The notes under the pieces were generated by a model. The model saw nothing but the letters and a program-made list of their open reading frames with translations, ran no database searches and was not told the DNA's origin. A stretch of DNA of 64,000 nt from Cherax quadricarinatus. Taxonomy: Eukaryota > Arthropoda > Malacostraca > Decapoda > Parastacidae. Each line of letters opens with the position of its first letter. Within the stretch, counting starts at the first letter, position 1. Shown here piece after piece: positions 23,570-33,985 of the stretch. The translations under genes and the position numbers were made by a program. The stretch spans positions 24,307,611 through 24,371,610 of the forward strand of contig NC_091352.1 in NCBI RefSeq assembly GCF_038502225.1, in the 5' to 3' direction.

Positions 23570-24380
23570 ACTCCTTCTTATCTCCACCATTCGACAACAA
23601 CCTAAATTTCAGCACCCATATCCAACACATAACAAAAAAAGTATCCAAAACGGTTGGGATCCTCTCCAAGATACGATACTACGTGCCACAAGCTGCCCTT
23701 CTCACACTATACCATTCACTTATATATCCATACCTCACCTATGCTATCTGTGCTTGGAGATCAACCTCAGCAACACACCTAAAGCTAATAATAACCCAAG
23801 AAAAAGCCGCAGTAAGAATAATCACTAAATCCCATCCCTGGCAACACACCTCCCCTCTCTTCATAGATCTAAACTTACTCCCTGTTCAGAACATCCACAC
23901 TTGCTACTGCACAGTCTATATCTACAGGACCTTAAATTCCAATATTAACCTTGACCTAAAACGCTTTCTTGATAGTTGTGACAGGATCCACAGGCATAAC
24001 ACCAGACACAAACATCTCTATGACATTCCCCGTGTTCGACTAAACCTTTACAAAAATTCAACTCTAGAACTGCAGACACATTCATCACTTTCAAAACTAC
24101 AGTTAGAAAACATCTTATCTCCCTGATCCATCCCGACAACTAACTACATGATAACCACCTGGTGGTTCACAATTACACTCACTCACCCACTGACTATAAA
24201 CCCAGAAATACTAATCTTAATCTTAAAATAATAAATCCTAACTAGTCATAAGTTTGCCTATGATACTCCAATATAGACACTTTGTATTGTGCCAAAACAA
24301 AAGCATTATCATTGCTAAACTCACAAATTATGATGTAGTCACTTAGCCTTAATACCATAATCTGTAAGGATTTAATGTTT
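23570..24380 (+). pseudogene. LINE C: C-terminal end of a non-LTR reverse transcriptase and 3' UTR
   Basis: Open frame to 24126: VPQAALLTLYHSLIYPYLTY, KLIITQEKAAVRIITKSHPW, SPLFIDLNLLPVQNIHTCYC. This is the region after the RT palm in non-LTR elements of the CR1/RTE kind; I cannot assign the clade. The element is 5'-truncated. The 3' UTR continues to 24380, is interrupted by a SINE-2, and resumes at 24811 up to a (GAATTT)n tail at 24965. A second 3' end lies at 47022-47477. Confidence 0.7.
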
Positions 24381-24810
24381 CTGGAGAGAGATTATCTGGA
24401 GAGAGTTCCGGGGGTCAACGCCCCCGCGGCCCGGTCTGTGACCAGGCCTCCTTAGGTCAGTGTCCCAGGATGCGACCCACACCAGTCGACTAGCACCCAG
24501 GTACCCATTTTACTGATGGGGAACATAGACAACAGGTGGAAAGAAACACGTCCAATGTTTCTACTCTGGCTGGGAATCGAACCCAGGCCCTCACCGTGTG
24601 AATTATTATTATTATTATAATCAAGGGGAAGCGCTAAACCCGGAGGATTATACAGCGCCTGGGGGGGGGATGTGGAAGGCATTCAGGCTTAATTCGGGGA
24701 ACTGGAGCACAGATCCAATTCCCTAAATCAAGAGCCCCTCACCAACATCAAGGAACCTTCCTTGAGGGGTCACCGTGTGAAGCGAGAGCGTTAACCACCA
24801 GGCCACCAGA
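24381..24810 (-). mobile_element. SINE-2 inserted in the LINE C 3' UTR
   Basis: The - strand A box (TGGCCTGGTGG) is near 24795 and the B box (GGTTCGATTCCC) near 24575, with a 167-bp insert between them. It contains 'cccaggatgcgacccacacc', as in the copies at 4.9 and 56.0 kb, and a GC-rich block around 24400-24450 (GGGGGTCAACGCCCCCGCGG). LINE C sequence resumes at GTCTGCCCGAAATGCC; about 14 bases present in the 47 kb copy are missing, so a small target deletion is possible. Confidence 0.7.
24603..24769 (-). mobile_element. 167-bp retroposon insert with 12-bp target duplication
   Basis: Flanked by TCACCGTGTGAA at 24591-24602 and 24770-24781. On the - strand it ends in a (TAA)n tail, so it behaves like a short retroposon. 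Its position separates the A and B boxes of the host SINE-2, which would abolish Pol III transcription of that copy. An older relative lies near 2650-2735. Confidence 0.8.
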
Positions 24811-24965
24811 GTCTGCCCGAAATGCCTAGCCATGCTAGGTGTCCTAGTGGCCCCCTCTGTAATTAGTATTTTATAACATATAAACCACACAATACCCAAA
24901 ACCTGTAAACCTCACATTGTAGCACTTATAGAGAATAAACTTGAATTTGAATTTGAATTTGAATT
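24811..24965 (+). mobile_element. LINE C 3' terminus with (GAATTT)n tail
   Basis: Resumes the LINE C 3' UTR (AAATGCCTAGCCATGCTAGG, then 'gagaataaacttgaa') and ends with about four GAATTT units. The copy at 47022 ends instead in (GAATT)n, so the tail is a templated short repeat of variable unit. Confidence 0.75.
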
Positions 24966-25017
24966 CATCTCTGTACCGGACTGAGGAAACCTCTTGTTGG
25001 CGAAATGTTTCCAGATG
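24966..25017 (+). ncRNA. Hammerhead-like motif in a PLE-derived arm
   Basis: Core CTGAGGA at 24981-24987 fits CUGANGA exactly. GAAA lies at 25002-25005, followed by TGTT. Stem I: GGA/TCC next to the core and CATC/GATG further out, across an internal loop. Stem II is weakened (ACC/GG). Probably a decayed hammerhead. Confidence 0.45.
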
Positions 25018-25060
25018 TTGCAAAAGTGTCTAACTCTCCAGTTTGTTGGTTTTCTAAATC

Positions 25061-25324
25061 ATTTTCATTATAACTCTGCACCTGTTGATAAACCTATATA
25101 TTTGTCTACATATTTATCTATCTCTATACATATATCGAAATATATCTATCAAAATAATCTATCTCTCTGTCTCTCTTAAACTATAATATTACAAAAGTAG
25201 ACGAAGATCTACCATAAAACGTGTATTCACAATTTAAGTTGATCTGAAAGCCAACCATAACTTTGTCGTCAAAATGGTCGAAATTCTCGGTAAACCACAC
25301 ATAGCTGAAAACAGCTAACACTTA
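25061..25324. other. No gene recognised
   Basis: AT-rich, with irregular TATC/ATAT stretches at 25090-25170. No other structure seen. Confidence 0.5.
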
Positions 25325-25600
25325 AACCATACCTCCGGCCGGGATTGAACCCGCGGTCATAGAGTCTCAAAACTCCAGCCCGTCGCGTTAGCCACTAGAC
25401 CAGCTAGCCACAACAAGATTCATCCAACTAGGTATATTTCTACACCATAGGAAAGTTAGCACAGGCACCACTGTGACCACAAATGCAAGTTTTTACAGAC
25501 GAATCTCCAGCTAGCGTGGCCGTGACGAACTCTATCTCAAGTCCCTTCACTGCCGTCAACATGACTCAATCGTGTCATTACGATTTCTTGAGTCAAGCTA
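25325..25600 (-). mobile_element. Composite element with tRNA-like domain (- copy)
   Basis: Same order as 22517-22750, inverted: tRNA-like block (A box TGGTCTAGTGG, B box GTTCAATCCC), then the ~150-bp unique block, and the SINE-1 tail (CGTGTCATTACGATTTCTTG) at the far side. Confidence 0.65.
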
Positions 25601-25732
25601 ACACTTTTCCAGTCATCAATACATAGCTTTCAACAGTGTGATAAGTAGCTTTACAAACTACGTACGTTTTGAGGATACTAGTTGTATGAAAAAAGATTTT
25701 TAGTTAATATAGGAAGTTGAGTAGCACTGATA

Positions 25733-25982
25733 ACAGAAATAATGTGATAACATAAATAATGTGATAACAGAAATAATGTGATAACAGAAATAATGTGATA
25801 ACAGAAATAATGTGATAACAGAAATAATGTGATAACAGAAATAATGTGATAACAAAAATAATGTGACAACAGAAATAATGTGATAACAGGAATAATGTGA
25901 TAACAGCAATAATGTGATAACAGAAATAATGTGATAACATAAATAATGTGATAACAGAAATAATGTGATAACAGGAATAATG
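25733..25982. repeat. 17-bp minisatellite, about 14 units
   Basis: Unit AAATAATGTGATAACAG with few variants (CATAAAT, GGAATA, GCAATA). Since 17 is not a multiple of three, all three frames carry the same shifted peptide. Confidence 0.95.
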
Positions 25983-26350
25983 AAGAGAATGTTTCTCAAT
26001 ATATAATAAACAAATAGTAATATATCCGGATGATTAGTTGCACATGTGAGTAAGAGTGATGTATTTGCCACAACTGTGACGTGGAATGATTCCACATTCA
26101 AGATTTTAAGTTTTTCCATGTTTATGGAAATGAAGGGAAATGAGCTGGCATAACTATATGTCCGAGAAGAGTTGAATTTCTGCGTAATAACGGGAATTAA
26201 AATTGAAGGAAAGCTTACTTTGGGAAGAAGCTGTTGAAGGTTCATGGAACCATAACGTAGTAATTCTAGATTTTATCTTTAGTCAAATTTACTGGAAATA
26301 CTTGACTGGGAATCTAGAGTCTAACAACTTACCAGAGATGATTCAAGAAT

Positions 26351-26457
26351 AACTCACGAAATCGTAATGACACGATTGCAAACAAACCTTACCAAGGGTG
26401 GGGTTTGAACTCGCGGTCAGAGAGTCTCAAAACTCCAGACCGTTGCGTATGGTTTGT
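26351..26457 (-). mobile_element. SINE-1 with 11-bp target duplication in LINE A copy 5
   Basis: Flanked by GATTCAAGAAT at 26340-26350 and 26458-26468. On the - strand it has a B box (GTTCAAACCCC) and the tail ATCGTGTCATTACGATTTCG. Like the others it ends with a short inverted piece of its own tail (ATGGTTTGT). Confidence 0.8.
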
Positions 26458-26934
26458 GATTCAAGAATGTTTTCAAGAGTTTGTCATAGAATAACAAGGG
26501 GAAAATAACCTGCTTGACATGGTTCTGGCTAACAAGGAAACCCTCGTTTATTTAACCGTTACAGAGGAAATTTGCTCTGGAAAACCAAAATAAATTAAAT
26601 TTAATAATGAAAGGAAGTATGTAAATAAGAAAATAACTCAATAAGTGTCCCAAAGTTACGTTAAACAGATGAATAGACTCAAAGAACACCTGTCAAGTGT
26701 TGACTGATGTAACATAGAGAACTATCATCATATCAGCTGTTTAAACACTATACACGTTGCCCAAAGAACATTTATTCCTTATATAGATATAAGATGGAAT
26801 AGAAATTATTCAAAATGGACGATCAAGAGGCTGAAGCATCTTCCAGAGGTGAGAAAAATCTCATGAATCAGTATAAAGCAGTCTATGAAATTAAAGTTTT
26901 TTCAAACAAATAGAACTAACTTTAGACAAAATTA

Positions 26935-27954
26935 GGCTCACTTAAGGCACACGGAATAGGAGAAATTTTTTCCTGGGTAGAGGCATGGCTGGCAAATAGG
27001 CAGCAAAGAGTTTGCATAAATGGGGAGAAATCAGAATGGGGGCACGTCACAAGCGGTGTTCCTCAGTGGTCAGTGTTGGGCCCGTTGTTGTTCACAATTT
27101 GCATAAACGACATAGATGAGGGAATAAATAGCGACATAAGCAAATTTGCTGATGACACCAAAATAGGCTGTCCAATTCATTTTAATGAGGACACTAAAGC
27201 ACTCCAGGATGATTTGAATAAACTGATGCAATGGTCGGAGAAGTGGCAGATGCACTTTAATATTGACAAATGCAAAGTTCTAAATGTTGGACAGTTAAAT
27301 AACCATGCCACATATAAACTAAATAATGTAGATCTTAATACTACTGATTGCGAAAAGGATTTAGGAGTTCTGGTTAGTAGTAATCTAAAACCAAGACAAC
27401 AGTGCATTAGTGTTCGCAATAAAGCTAACAGAATTCTTGGCTTCATAACTAGAAGTGTAAATAATAGAAGTCCTCAGGTTGTTCTTCAACTCTATATATC
27501 CTTGGTTATGCCTCATTTAGACTATGCTGCTCAGTTCTGGTCACCGTATTACAGAATGGGTATAAATGCTCTGGAAAACGTACAGAGGACGATGACAAAG
27601 ATGATCCCATGTACCAGAAATCTTCCCTATTAGGATAGATTGAGGGCCCAGAATATGCACTCTCTCGAAAGGCGTAGAATTAGGGGGGATATGATAGAGG
27701 TGTATAAATGGAAAACAGGAATAAATAAAGGGGATGTAAATAGCGTGTTGAAAATTTCCAGCCAAGACAGGACTCGCAGCAATGGTTTCAAGTTGGAAAA
27801 ATTCAGATTCAGGAAGGATACAGGGAAGCACTGGTTTGGTAATAGAGTTGTAGATGAGTGGAACAAACTCCCGAGTACAGTTATTCAAACTAAAACGTTG
27901 TGCAGTTTTAAAAATAGGTTAGATAAATACATGAGTGGGTGTGGGTGGGTGTGA
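26935..27954 (+). pseudogene. LINE A copy 5 ORF2, RT palm to C-terminus
   Basis: Reads VTSGVPQWSVLGPLLFTICI (the usual PQGS has become PQWS), FADDTKIGC at the catalytic Asp pair, SEKWQMHFNIDKCKVLNVG, KANRILGFITRS, and a C-terminal part ending MSGCGWV. A single TAG near 27632 interrupts it (NLPY-stop-DRLRAQ). It is otherwise one continuous frame, so this is a fairly recent decay. Confidence 0.8.
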
Positions 27955-28150
27955 GTTGAACCTGACTAGGTTGTGCTGCTGGGTCTGGTGCAGTGCTCCA
28001 TCCTTGAGTTTAGGAGACCAGACTGGGTGGGTCATTGGGCTAATCCAGGGGGGTGGGTCATTTGTCTTATCCGGGGGGGGACATGGACCTGCTCCACATG
28101 GGTCAGTAGGCCTGTTGCAGTGTTCCTTCTTTCTTATGTTCTTATGTTCT

Positions 28151-28240
28151 TAAGTAGTTCAGGATTGTTTTATGAAGCAGTTTGTGACAGAGCCTACAAG
28201 GGGAAATAACCTGCTTGACTTGGTTTTGGCAAACAAGGAA
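28151..28240 (+). mobile_element. LINE A copy 4, left piece (host of a nested insertion)
   Basis: Encodes VVQDCFMKQFVTEPTRGNNL and LLDLVLANKE of the LINE A endonuclease region and stops at 28240, where LINE A copy 1 begins on the other strand. It resumes at 31672. Confidence 0.75.
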
Positions 28241-28388
28241 ACATAAGAACATAAGAAAGGAGGAACACTGCAGCAGGCCTGTTGGCCCATACTAGGCAGG
28301 TCCTTTACAATTCATCCCACTAAAAAACATTTGACCTACCCAATTTTCAATGCTACCCAAGAAATAAGCTCTGATGTGCAAGTCCCAC

Positions 28389-31325
28389 TCAAATCCAACC
28401 CATCCCACTCATGTATTTATCAAACCTAAATTTGAAACTACCCAAAGTCCTAGCCTCAATAACCCAACTAGGTAGACTGTTCCACTCATCTACTACCCTA
28501 TTTCCAAACCAATACTTTCCTATGTCCTTTCTAAATCTAAACTTATCTAATTTAAATCCATTACTGCGGGTTCTCTCTTGGAGAGATATCCTCAAGACCT
28601 TGTTAATATCCCCTTTATTAATACCTATCTTCCACTTATACACTTCGATCAGGTCTCCCCTCATTCTTCGTCTAACAAGTGAATGTAACTTAAGAGTCTT
28701 CAATCTTTCTTCATAAGGAAGATTTCTAATGCTATGTATTAATTTAGTCATCCTACGCTGAATGTTTTCTAACGAATTTATGTCCATTCTGTAATATGGC
28801 GACCAGAATTGAGCTGCATAATCTAGGTGAGGCCTTACTAATGATGTATAAAGCTGCAGTATGACCTCTGGACTTCTGTTGCTTACACTTCTTGATATAA
28901 ATCCCAGTAATCTATTTGCCTTATTACGTACGCTTAGGCATTGCTGTCTTGGTTTAAGGTTGCTGCTTACCATAACCCCCAAGTCCTTTTCGCAATCTGT
29001 ATGGTTAAGTTCTACATTATTTAACTTATAAGTGCTAGGGTTATGGACACTCCCGAGCTTCAGAACCTTGCATTTATCTACATTGAACTGCATCTGCCAC
29101 TTTTCTGACCAAGAGTAGAGTTTGTCTAAATCCTCCTGAAGTTCCCTAACATCTACGTTTGAATCAATTATCCTACCTATCTTCGTGTCATCGGCGAATT
29201 TGCTCATATCACTAGTAATTCCTTCATCAAGATCATTGATATATATTATAAACAACAACGGGCCCAAGACTGATCCCTGTGGAACGCCACTTGTTACTGA
29301 TCCCCACTCGGATTTAACCCCATTTATGGACACTCTTTGCTTCCTGTCTGTGAGCCATGATTCGATCCACGAGAGCACCCTTCCCCCAATGCCATGAGCT
29401 GCTACTTTCTTCAACAGTCTTTGGTGAGGAACTCTATCAAATGCCTTACTAAAATCTAAGTAAATAATATCAAATTCTTTATCGTGGTCAACAGCCTCAA
29501 AAGCTTTACTGAAGAAAGTTAATAAATTAGTTAGACAAGACCGGCCTCTTGTGAATCCATGCTGAGTATCATTAATCAAGCTATGCTTATCGAGATGGCT
29601 TCTTATAATCTCAGCTATAATTGACTCTAGTAATTTGCCTACAATTGAGGTCAGGCTTATTGGGCGGTAATTTGACGGTAACGACTTGTCCCCTGTTTTA
29701 AAAATAGGAATTACATTAGCCATCTTCCACATATCAGACACTGCACCTGTTTGAAGAGATAAATTAAAAATATTAGTTAATGGTTCACAGACTTCCATTT
29801 TGCATTCCTTTAGAACCCTTGAAAAAACCTCATCAGGACCCGGTGACTTATTTTGCTTCAGTCTGTCTATCTGCTTCACAACCATTTCACTAGTGACTGT
29901 GATGTTACATAATTTATCTTCTTCTGAGCCACTATAAAAATTAATTACCGGAATATTATTAGTGTCTTCCTGTGTAAAAACCGAGAGAAAATAATTATTT
30001 AAAATCGAGCACATTTCATTCTCTTTGTCAGTAAGATGCCCATAGTTATTTTTAAGGGGACCTATCTTATCTCTGACTTTTGTTCTATAGACCTGGAAAA
30101 AACTTTTTGGGTTAGTTTTAGAATCCCTAGCAACTTTAATTTCATAGTCCCTTTTAGCTTTTCTTATCCCCTTTTTAATGTCCCTCTTAATGTCAATATA
30201 CTGATTCATAAGATGACCCTCGCCTCTTTTGATACGCCTATAAATTCCTTTCTTATGCCCTAGTAGATATTTCAGCCTATTATTCATCCATTTTGGGTCA
30301 TTTCTATTTGATCTAATTTCCTTATAAGGGATAAACGTTGTTTGAGCAGCATGTATTGTGTTCAGAAAACTGTCATATTGATAGCTCTCTTCGTTACCCC
30401 AGTCAACAGATGATAAGTGTTCTCTAAGCCCATCGTAATCTGCTAAGCGAAAATCTGGGACTGTTATTGAGTTATCCCTACTATCATACTTCCATTCAAT
30501 TCTACATGTAATTGATTTGTGGTCGCTAGCACCCAGTTCCTCTGAAACTTCTAAATTATTAACAAGGGATTCATTGTTTGCCAGAACTAAGTCAAGCAGG
30601 TTATTTCCCCTTGTAGGTTCTGTCACAAACTGCTTCAAAAAACAATCCTGAACTACTTCTAAGAAATCGTATGATTCTAAATTCCCAGTCAAGAAATTCC
30701 AATCAATATGACTAAAGTTAAAGTCTCCTAGAATTACTACATTATCGTGCCTTGTGGCCCTAACAATTTCCTCCCATAGTAGTCTCCCCTCGTCCCTATC
30801 TAAATTTGGGGGACGGTATATCACACCTAAAATTAATTTTTCATGTCCCTCTGAAAATTCTATCCAAACAGACTCTGTATGTGTTACTTCAGACTTAATA
30901 CCCGTTTTTATGCAACAGTTCAAGCGATCTCGGACATACAATGCCACCCCACCCCCCTTCCCGATACTTCTATCTACTTGGAACAATTTAAAACCCTGAA
31001 TGTGACATTCTGCAGGCATGTCCCGACTTTTTGAATTAAACCACGTCTCAGTAATGGCAAATACATCTATGTTACCTGCACTAGCAACTAGTCTCAACTC
31101 GTCCATCTTATTCCTAGCACTGCGACTATTTGTGTAATAAATATTTAATGACCCTCCTATCTCTTTACCCTTTCTGCTCCTTTCTGTTATTCCACTAAAC
31201 CTATTACTGTCATTGTCAATTAGTGCCACTGGCTTTCCAATATCCTCCTCATTTTGCCTATTACTAGTTCTCCTAGTACTCATGTTACTACCCTGCGACT
31301 TCACAGTTTTCCCGCCAAAACCCAT
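28389..31325 (-). CDS. LINE A ORF2: AP-type endonuclease plus reverse transcriptase (978 aa)
   Basis: Intact open frame, a typical length for CR1-group ORF2. The endonuclease covers about residues 58-275: IYYTNSRSARNKMDEL (63-77), ITETWF (91-96), GDFNFSHIDW (200-209, catalytic Asp) and SDHKSI (267-272, catalytic His). The RT covers about residues 480-740: NKSPGPDEV (492-500), NYRPISLTSIVGKLLES (552-568), YLDFSKAFDRVPH (622-634, first catalytic Asp), GVPQGSVLGPLLFIIYIND (680-698), FADDTK (710-715, catalytic Asp pair). A C-terminal region (NIQRRMTKLIHSIRNLPYEE, EVYKWKIGINKGD) follows. It would nick target DNA and copy element RNA in the nucleus. No ORF1 is complete here, so autonomy is doubtful. 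The start is the first ATG after ORF1; no splice signals are needed. Confidence 0.9.
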   Translation of the reverse strand: MGFGGKTVKSQGSNMSTRRTSNRQNEEDIGKPVALIDNDSNRFSGITERSRKGKEIGGSLNIYYTNSRSARNKMDELRLVASAGNIDVFAITETWFNSKSRDMPAECHIQGFKLFQVDRSIGKGGGVALYVRDRLNCCIKTGIKSEVTHTESVWIEFSEGHEKLILGVIYRPPNLDRDEGRLLWEEIVRATRHDNVVILGDFNFSHIDWNFLTGNLESYDFLEVVQDCFLKQFVTEPTRGNNLLDLVLANNESLVNNLEVSEELGASDHKSITCRIEWKYDSRDNSITVPDFRLADYDGLREHLSSVDWGNEESYQYDSFLNTIHAAQTTFIPYKEIRSNRNDPKWMNNRLKYLLGHKKGIYRRIKRGEGHLMNQYIDIKRDIKKGIRKAKRDYEIKVARDSKTNPKSFFQVYRTKVRDKIGPLKNNYGHLTDKENEMCSILNNYFLSVFTQEDTNNIPVINFYSGSEEDKLCNITVTSEMVVKQIDRLKQNKSPGPDEVFSRVLKECKMEVCEPLTNIFNLSLQTGAVSDMWKMANVIPIFKTGDKSLPSNYRPISLTSIVGKLLESIIAEIIRSHLDKHSLINDTQHGFTRGRSCLTNLLTFFSKAFEAVDHDKEFDIIYLDFSKAFDRVPHQRLLKKVAAHGIGGRVLSWIESWLTDRKQRVSINGVKSEWGSVTSGVPQGSVLGPLLFIIYINDLDEGITSDMSKFADDTKIGRIIDSNVDVRELQEDLDKLYSWSEKWQMQFNVDKCKVLKLGSVHNPSTYKLNNVELNHTDCEKDLGVMVSSNLKPRQQCLSVRNKANRLLGFISRSVSNRSPEVILQLYTSLVRPHLDYAAQFWSPYYRMDINSLENIQRRMTKLIHSIRNLPYEERLKTLKLHSLVRRRMRGDLIEVYKWKIGINKGDINKVLRISLQERTRSNGFKLDKFRFRKDIGKYWFGNRVVDEWNSLPSWVIEARTLGSFKFRFDKYMSGMGWI

Positions 31326-31339
31326 ACCACTAACTATTC

Positions 31340-31671
31340 CTAGTTTAAAGACCTAACAGCTCCCTCCACTGCGTTGGCCAGTGCTCCCACCCCACTCCTA
31401 GACAAGTGAACCCCATCCCTGGCATACATGTCATTTCTGCCATAGAAGAGGTCCCAGTTGTCAATGAATGTTACCGCATTTTCCTTACAGTATTTGTCCA
31501 GCCAGCAATTGACACCAATTGCTCTGGACAACCATTCATTTCCAACTCCTCTCCTTGGCAAAATGCCACATATGACAGGTTTCCCATCCTTCTTCCTAAT
31601 TATCTCTATTGCTGACCTATACCTGCTAATCAGGTCCTCACTCCTATGTCTGCCAACATCGTTGCCTCCAG
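31340..31671 (-). pseudogene. LINE A ORF1 C-terminal part: SGNH/GDSL esterase-like domain
   Basis: Frame covers GGNDVGRHRSEDLISRYRS, KPVICGILPRRGVG, NCWLDKYCKENAV and the closing block ARDGVHLSRSGV. GGND and DGVHLS correspond to blocks III and V of SGNH hydrolases (Asp and His of the triad). Esterase-type ORF1 proteins are known in CR1-group LINEs. The N-terminal half with the GDS nucleophile block is cut off here but is preserved in copy 2 (42259-42400). An ATG at 31714 that appears to extend this frame lies in the opposite-strand host copy and is not part of the gene. Confidence 0.75.
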
Positions 31672-32563
31672 AGGAACTCGGCACAAGCGACCACAAATCA
31701 ATTACCTTTAGCATTGAATGGAAGTATGATAGTAGTGATAATTCAGTACTGGACCCAGATTTTCGCTTAGCAGATTACAATGGGCTTAGAGAACACTTAT
31801 CATGTGTAGACTGGAATAACGAAGAGAGCTATCAATATGACAGGTTTCTTAACACAATACATGCTGCCCAAAGGACATTTATCCCATAAAAGGAAATTAG
31901 ATCGAATAGAAATGACCCCAAATGGATGAATAATAGGCTCAAATATCTTTTAGGACAAAAGAAAGGAATTTATAGGCGTATCAAAAGAGGTGAGGGTCTT
32001 CTTATGAAACAGTATATTGACATTAAGAGGACGTTTAAAAGTGGATAAGAAAAACCAAATGGGACTATGAAGTTAAAGTTGCTATTGATTCGAAAACTAA
32101 CCCAAAAAGTTTTTTCCAGGTTTATAGAACAAAAGTTAGAGTTAAGATAGGTCCCCTTAAAAATAACTCTGGGCATCTCACTGACAAGGAGAATGAAATG
32201 TGCTCTATTCTTAATAATTATTTTCTCTCGGTTTTCACTCAGGAAGACACTAACAATATCCTAGTAATTAATTTTTATAGTGGGCTTGAAGATGATAAAT
32301 TATGCAATATCACAGTCACTAGCGATATGGTTATCAAACAGATAGACCGGTTAAAGCAAAATAAATCCCCGGGCCCTGATGAACTTTTTTCAAGGGTTCT
32401 TGAAGAGTGTAAATTGGAACTTTGTGAACTTTTAAATAATATTTTTAATTTATGTCTTCAAACAGGTGTAGTGTCTGATATGTGGAAGATGGCTAATGTA
32501 ATTCCTATTTTTAAATCAGGGGATAAGTCGCTACCGTCAAATTACCGCCCAATAAGCCAAACC
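31672..32563 (+). pseudogene. LINE A copy 4, right piece (endonuclease end to RT fingers)
   Basis: Resumes with ELGTSDHKSITFSIEWKY, LADYNGLREHLSCVDWNNEE, then a stop at about 31888 and a frameshift near 32040, then an open frame from 32198: CSILNNYFLSVFTQEDTNN, QNKSPGPDELFSRVLEE, SLPSNYRPISQTS. It is cut at 32563 by the 5' end of the Jockey-like LINE. Confidence 0.8.
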
Positions 32564-32762
32564 TCTTCGCCTGTTGACTGCACGCCATACAGCCAGTCTC
32601 GCCGCCACTCAGGATATACAGTGCTCCATCAAGCTACAGTTCACCTCCTCAGTGTCCTGTACCAGGCAAGTACGTGTGTCTACTTACACGTACTTGCCTA
32701 GCTGAGTACTCTCACTTTTTGGCCGATTGTCACCGCCAATTACATCTTTTCGTAATTAGACG

Positions 32763-33985
32763 ATGCCTTCGTTGCCTTCCACCTCCCACCCCCCTTCCAC
32801 TCTCCCCCAACCGCCCACACCTGTCTCTGCTTCTTTTAAATCCAATTCCTTCTCGCTAAACCTCAAATTCTCTAATCCTGATGCCACTATCTGTCCTGAA
32901 AATTTATTATATCAGATCACTGGTGCACCTCAACTTAAAGTCTTCAAAACCAACTCAGGCTTCAAACTCCTTCTTGACAAACATTCCTACGAAGCGTACA
33001 CCTCAAGCGATATCAGACAAAAACTTCTCAACGCAGGCATCACCATTATTTGGACTCCTGAGCACCGTGCCAAAAGCAGTCATTGCTAAACACGTAGACT
33101 ACTCTCTCCTGACAGCCTATGACACAGACAAAGAAGACTTAATAAAAGACATCAGTACTAAGAACAAAGTCTCTGTTGACGATATTTACAGTCCCGAAAA
33201 CTACCATTCTCAAAATACGCTGTTCTACTCCTGCTGACGCCTCTACACTCTTCCTTCAAGGAATCTTTGCCAAGACCATCCGCATTCCTCCAAACACTCT
33301 CTTCACTTCGAACTTCCACCCAATCACACAATGTCTTAAATGCTACAAATTCGGCCACGACAAAAACACATGCACATCTACACATGTCTGCTCCAGATGT
33401 TCAGCAACTGGCCACTTCTGGAATTCTTGCAACCTCCCCTTTAAATGTTCTAACTGCGGCGGGTCACACACTGCAGTTGCAAATTCCTGCCCTTCTAGAA
33501 AGTACATTCTCTCCTCCCTCAGAGCTAGCCAACCTCCCTCCCTCCCCAACCCCTTCCCTGCACCTCCCTCCCCTTCCATACCTCCCTCCCCTACCCCAAA
33601 TGCCTGGGCCTCCCCACGCACTTGGTCTACCTCTTCTACTCTACACACATCAAACACCAACACACAGATTACAAGCACTTCTCCTTCTACACCTACACCC
33701 ACACTAGACTACAAAACTAAATGCCAACTCGCCACTGCTGCCCACTCTGCGATGGTAATCTCTCTAGCTTACCAATCAGACTACTCACATGTCCTTAACC
33801 TAATTTTGTCTGCTAACAATCTTCCATCTTTAATTATCCCTCCTTCTTGCTTCTCTTCTAAGCCTCCTACAACCTCTCCCTCCTTCCTCTCTCCCACCCC
33901 CCACTTCCTACTCCCACCAGCTCTCCTCCCCTACCCCTCTTCACTACTTCTACACCTCCCACCAACACCCCAACTGCTGCTGCTA
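32763..33985 (+). pseudogene. Jockey-like ORF1 (Gag-like, CCHC zinc knuckles)
   Basis: Three frames must be followed: ICPENLLYQITGAPQLKVFK and AGITIIWTPEH (from 32763), then HVDYSLLTAYDTDKEDLI (around 33090-33185), then the frame from 33176 with three knuckles: CLKCYKFGHDKNTC, CSRCSATGHFWNSC and CSNCGGSHTAVANSC. A Pro/Ser/Thr-rich tail follows. The knuckle spacing (CX2CX4HX4C, last one CX2CX3HX5C) matches Jockey-clade Gag proteins. Two frameshifts make it non-functional. Confidence 0.75.

Larger units (their letters stand above)
26040..28150 (+). mobile_element. LINE A relative (copy 5), internally deleted
   Basis: The diverged 5' part matches the endonuclease of LINE A (HIQDFKFFH, YVREELNFC, LTGNLESNN). 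A large deletion follows, then a good RT-to-end segment from 26935. The 3' end has the LINE A 3' UTR and the terminal octamer-like repeat TTCTTATGTTCTTATG, typical of CR1-type elements. A SINE-1 sits at 26351-26457. Confidence 0.75.
28241..31671 (-). mobile_element. LINE A copy 1: CR1-like LINE with intact ORF2, 5'-truncated in ORF1
   Basis: The 3' end at 28241 carries two copies of the terminal octamer (read + as ACATAAGAACATAAGA). Going upstream: 3' UTR, ORF2 (28389-31325), 15 bases of spacer, ORF1 C-terminal part (31340-31671). It is inserted in copy 4, and the host lacks about 26 bases at the junction compared with copies 2 and 3: a target deletion instead of a duplication. Confidence 0.85.

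Noticed and set aside
31672..31714. Extension of LINE A ORF1 to an upstream ATG at 31714
   Set aside because: Those bases belong to the opposite-strand host copy (endonuclease codons ELGTSDHK), not to ORF1.
28241..32563. Twin-priming inversion of one LINE A
   Set aside because: The + strand part repeats ORF2 sequence already present in the - strand copy and differs from it by several percent, and it is also present to the left at 28151-28240; nesting explains all of this.
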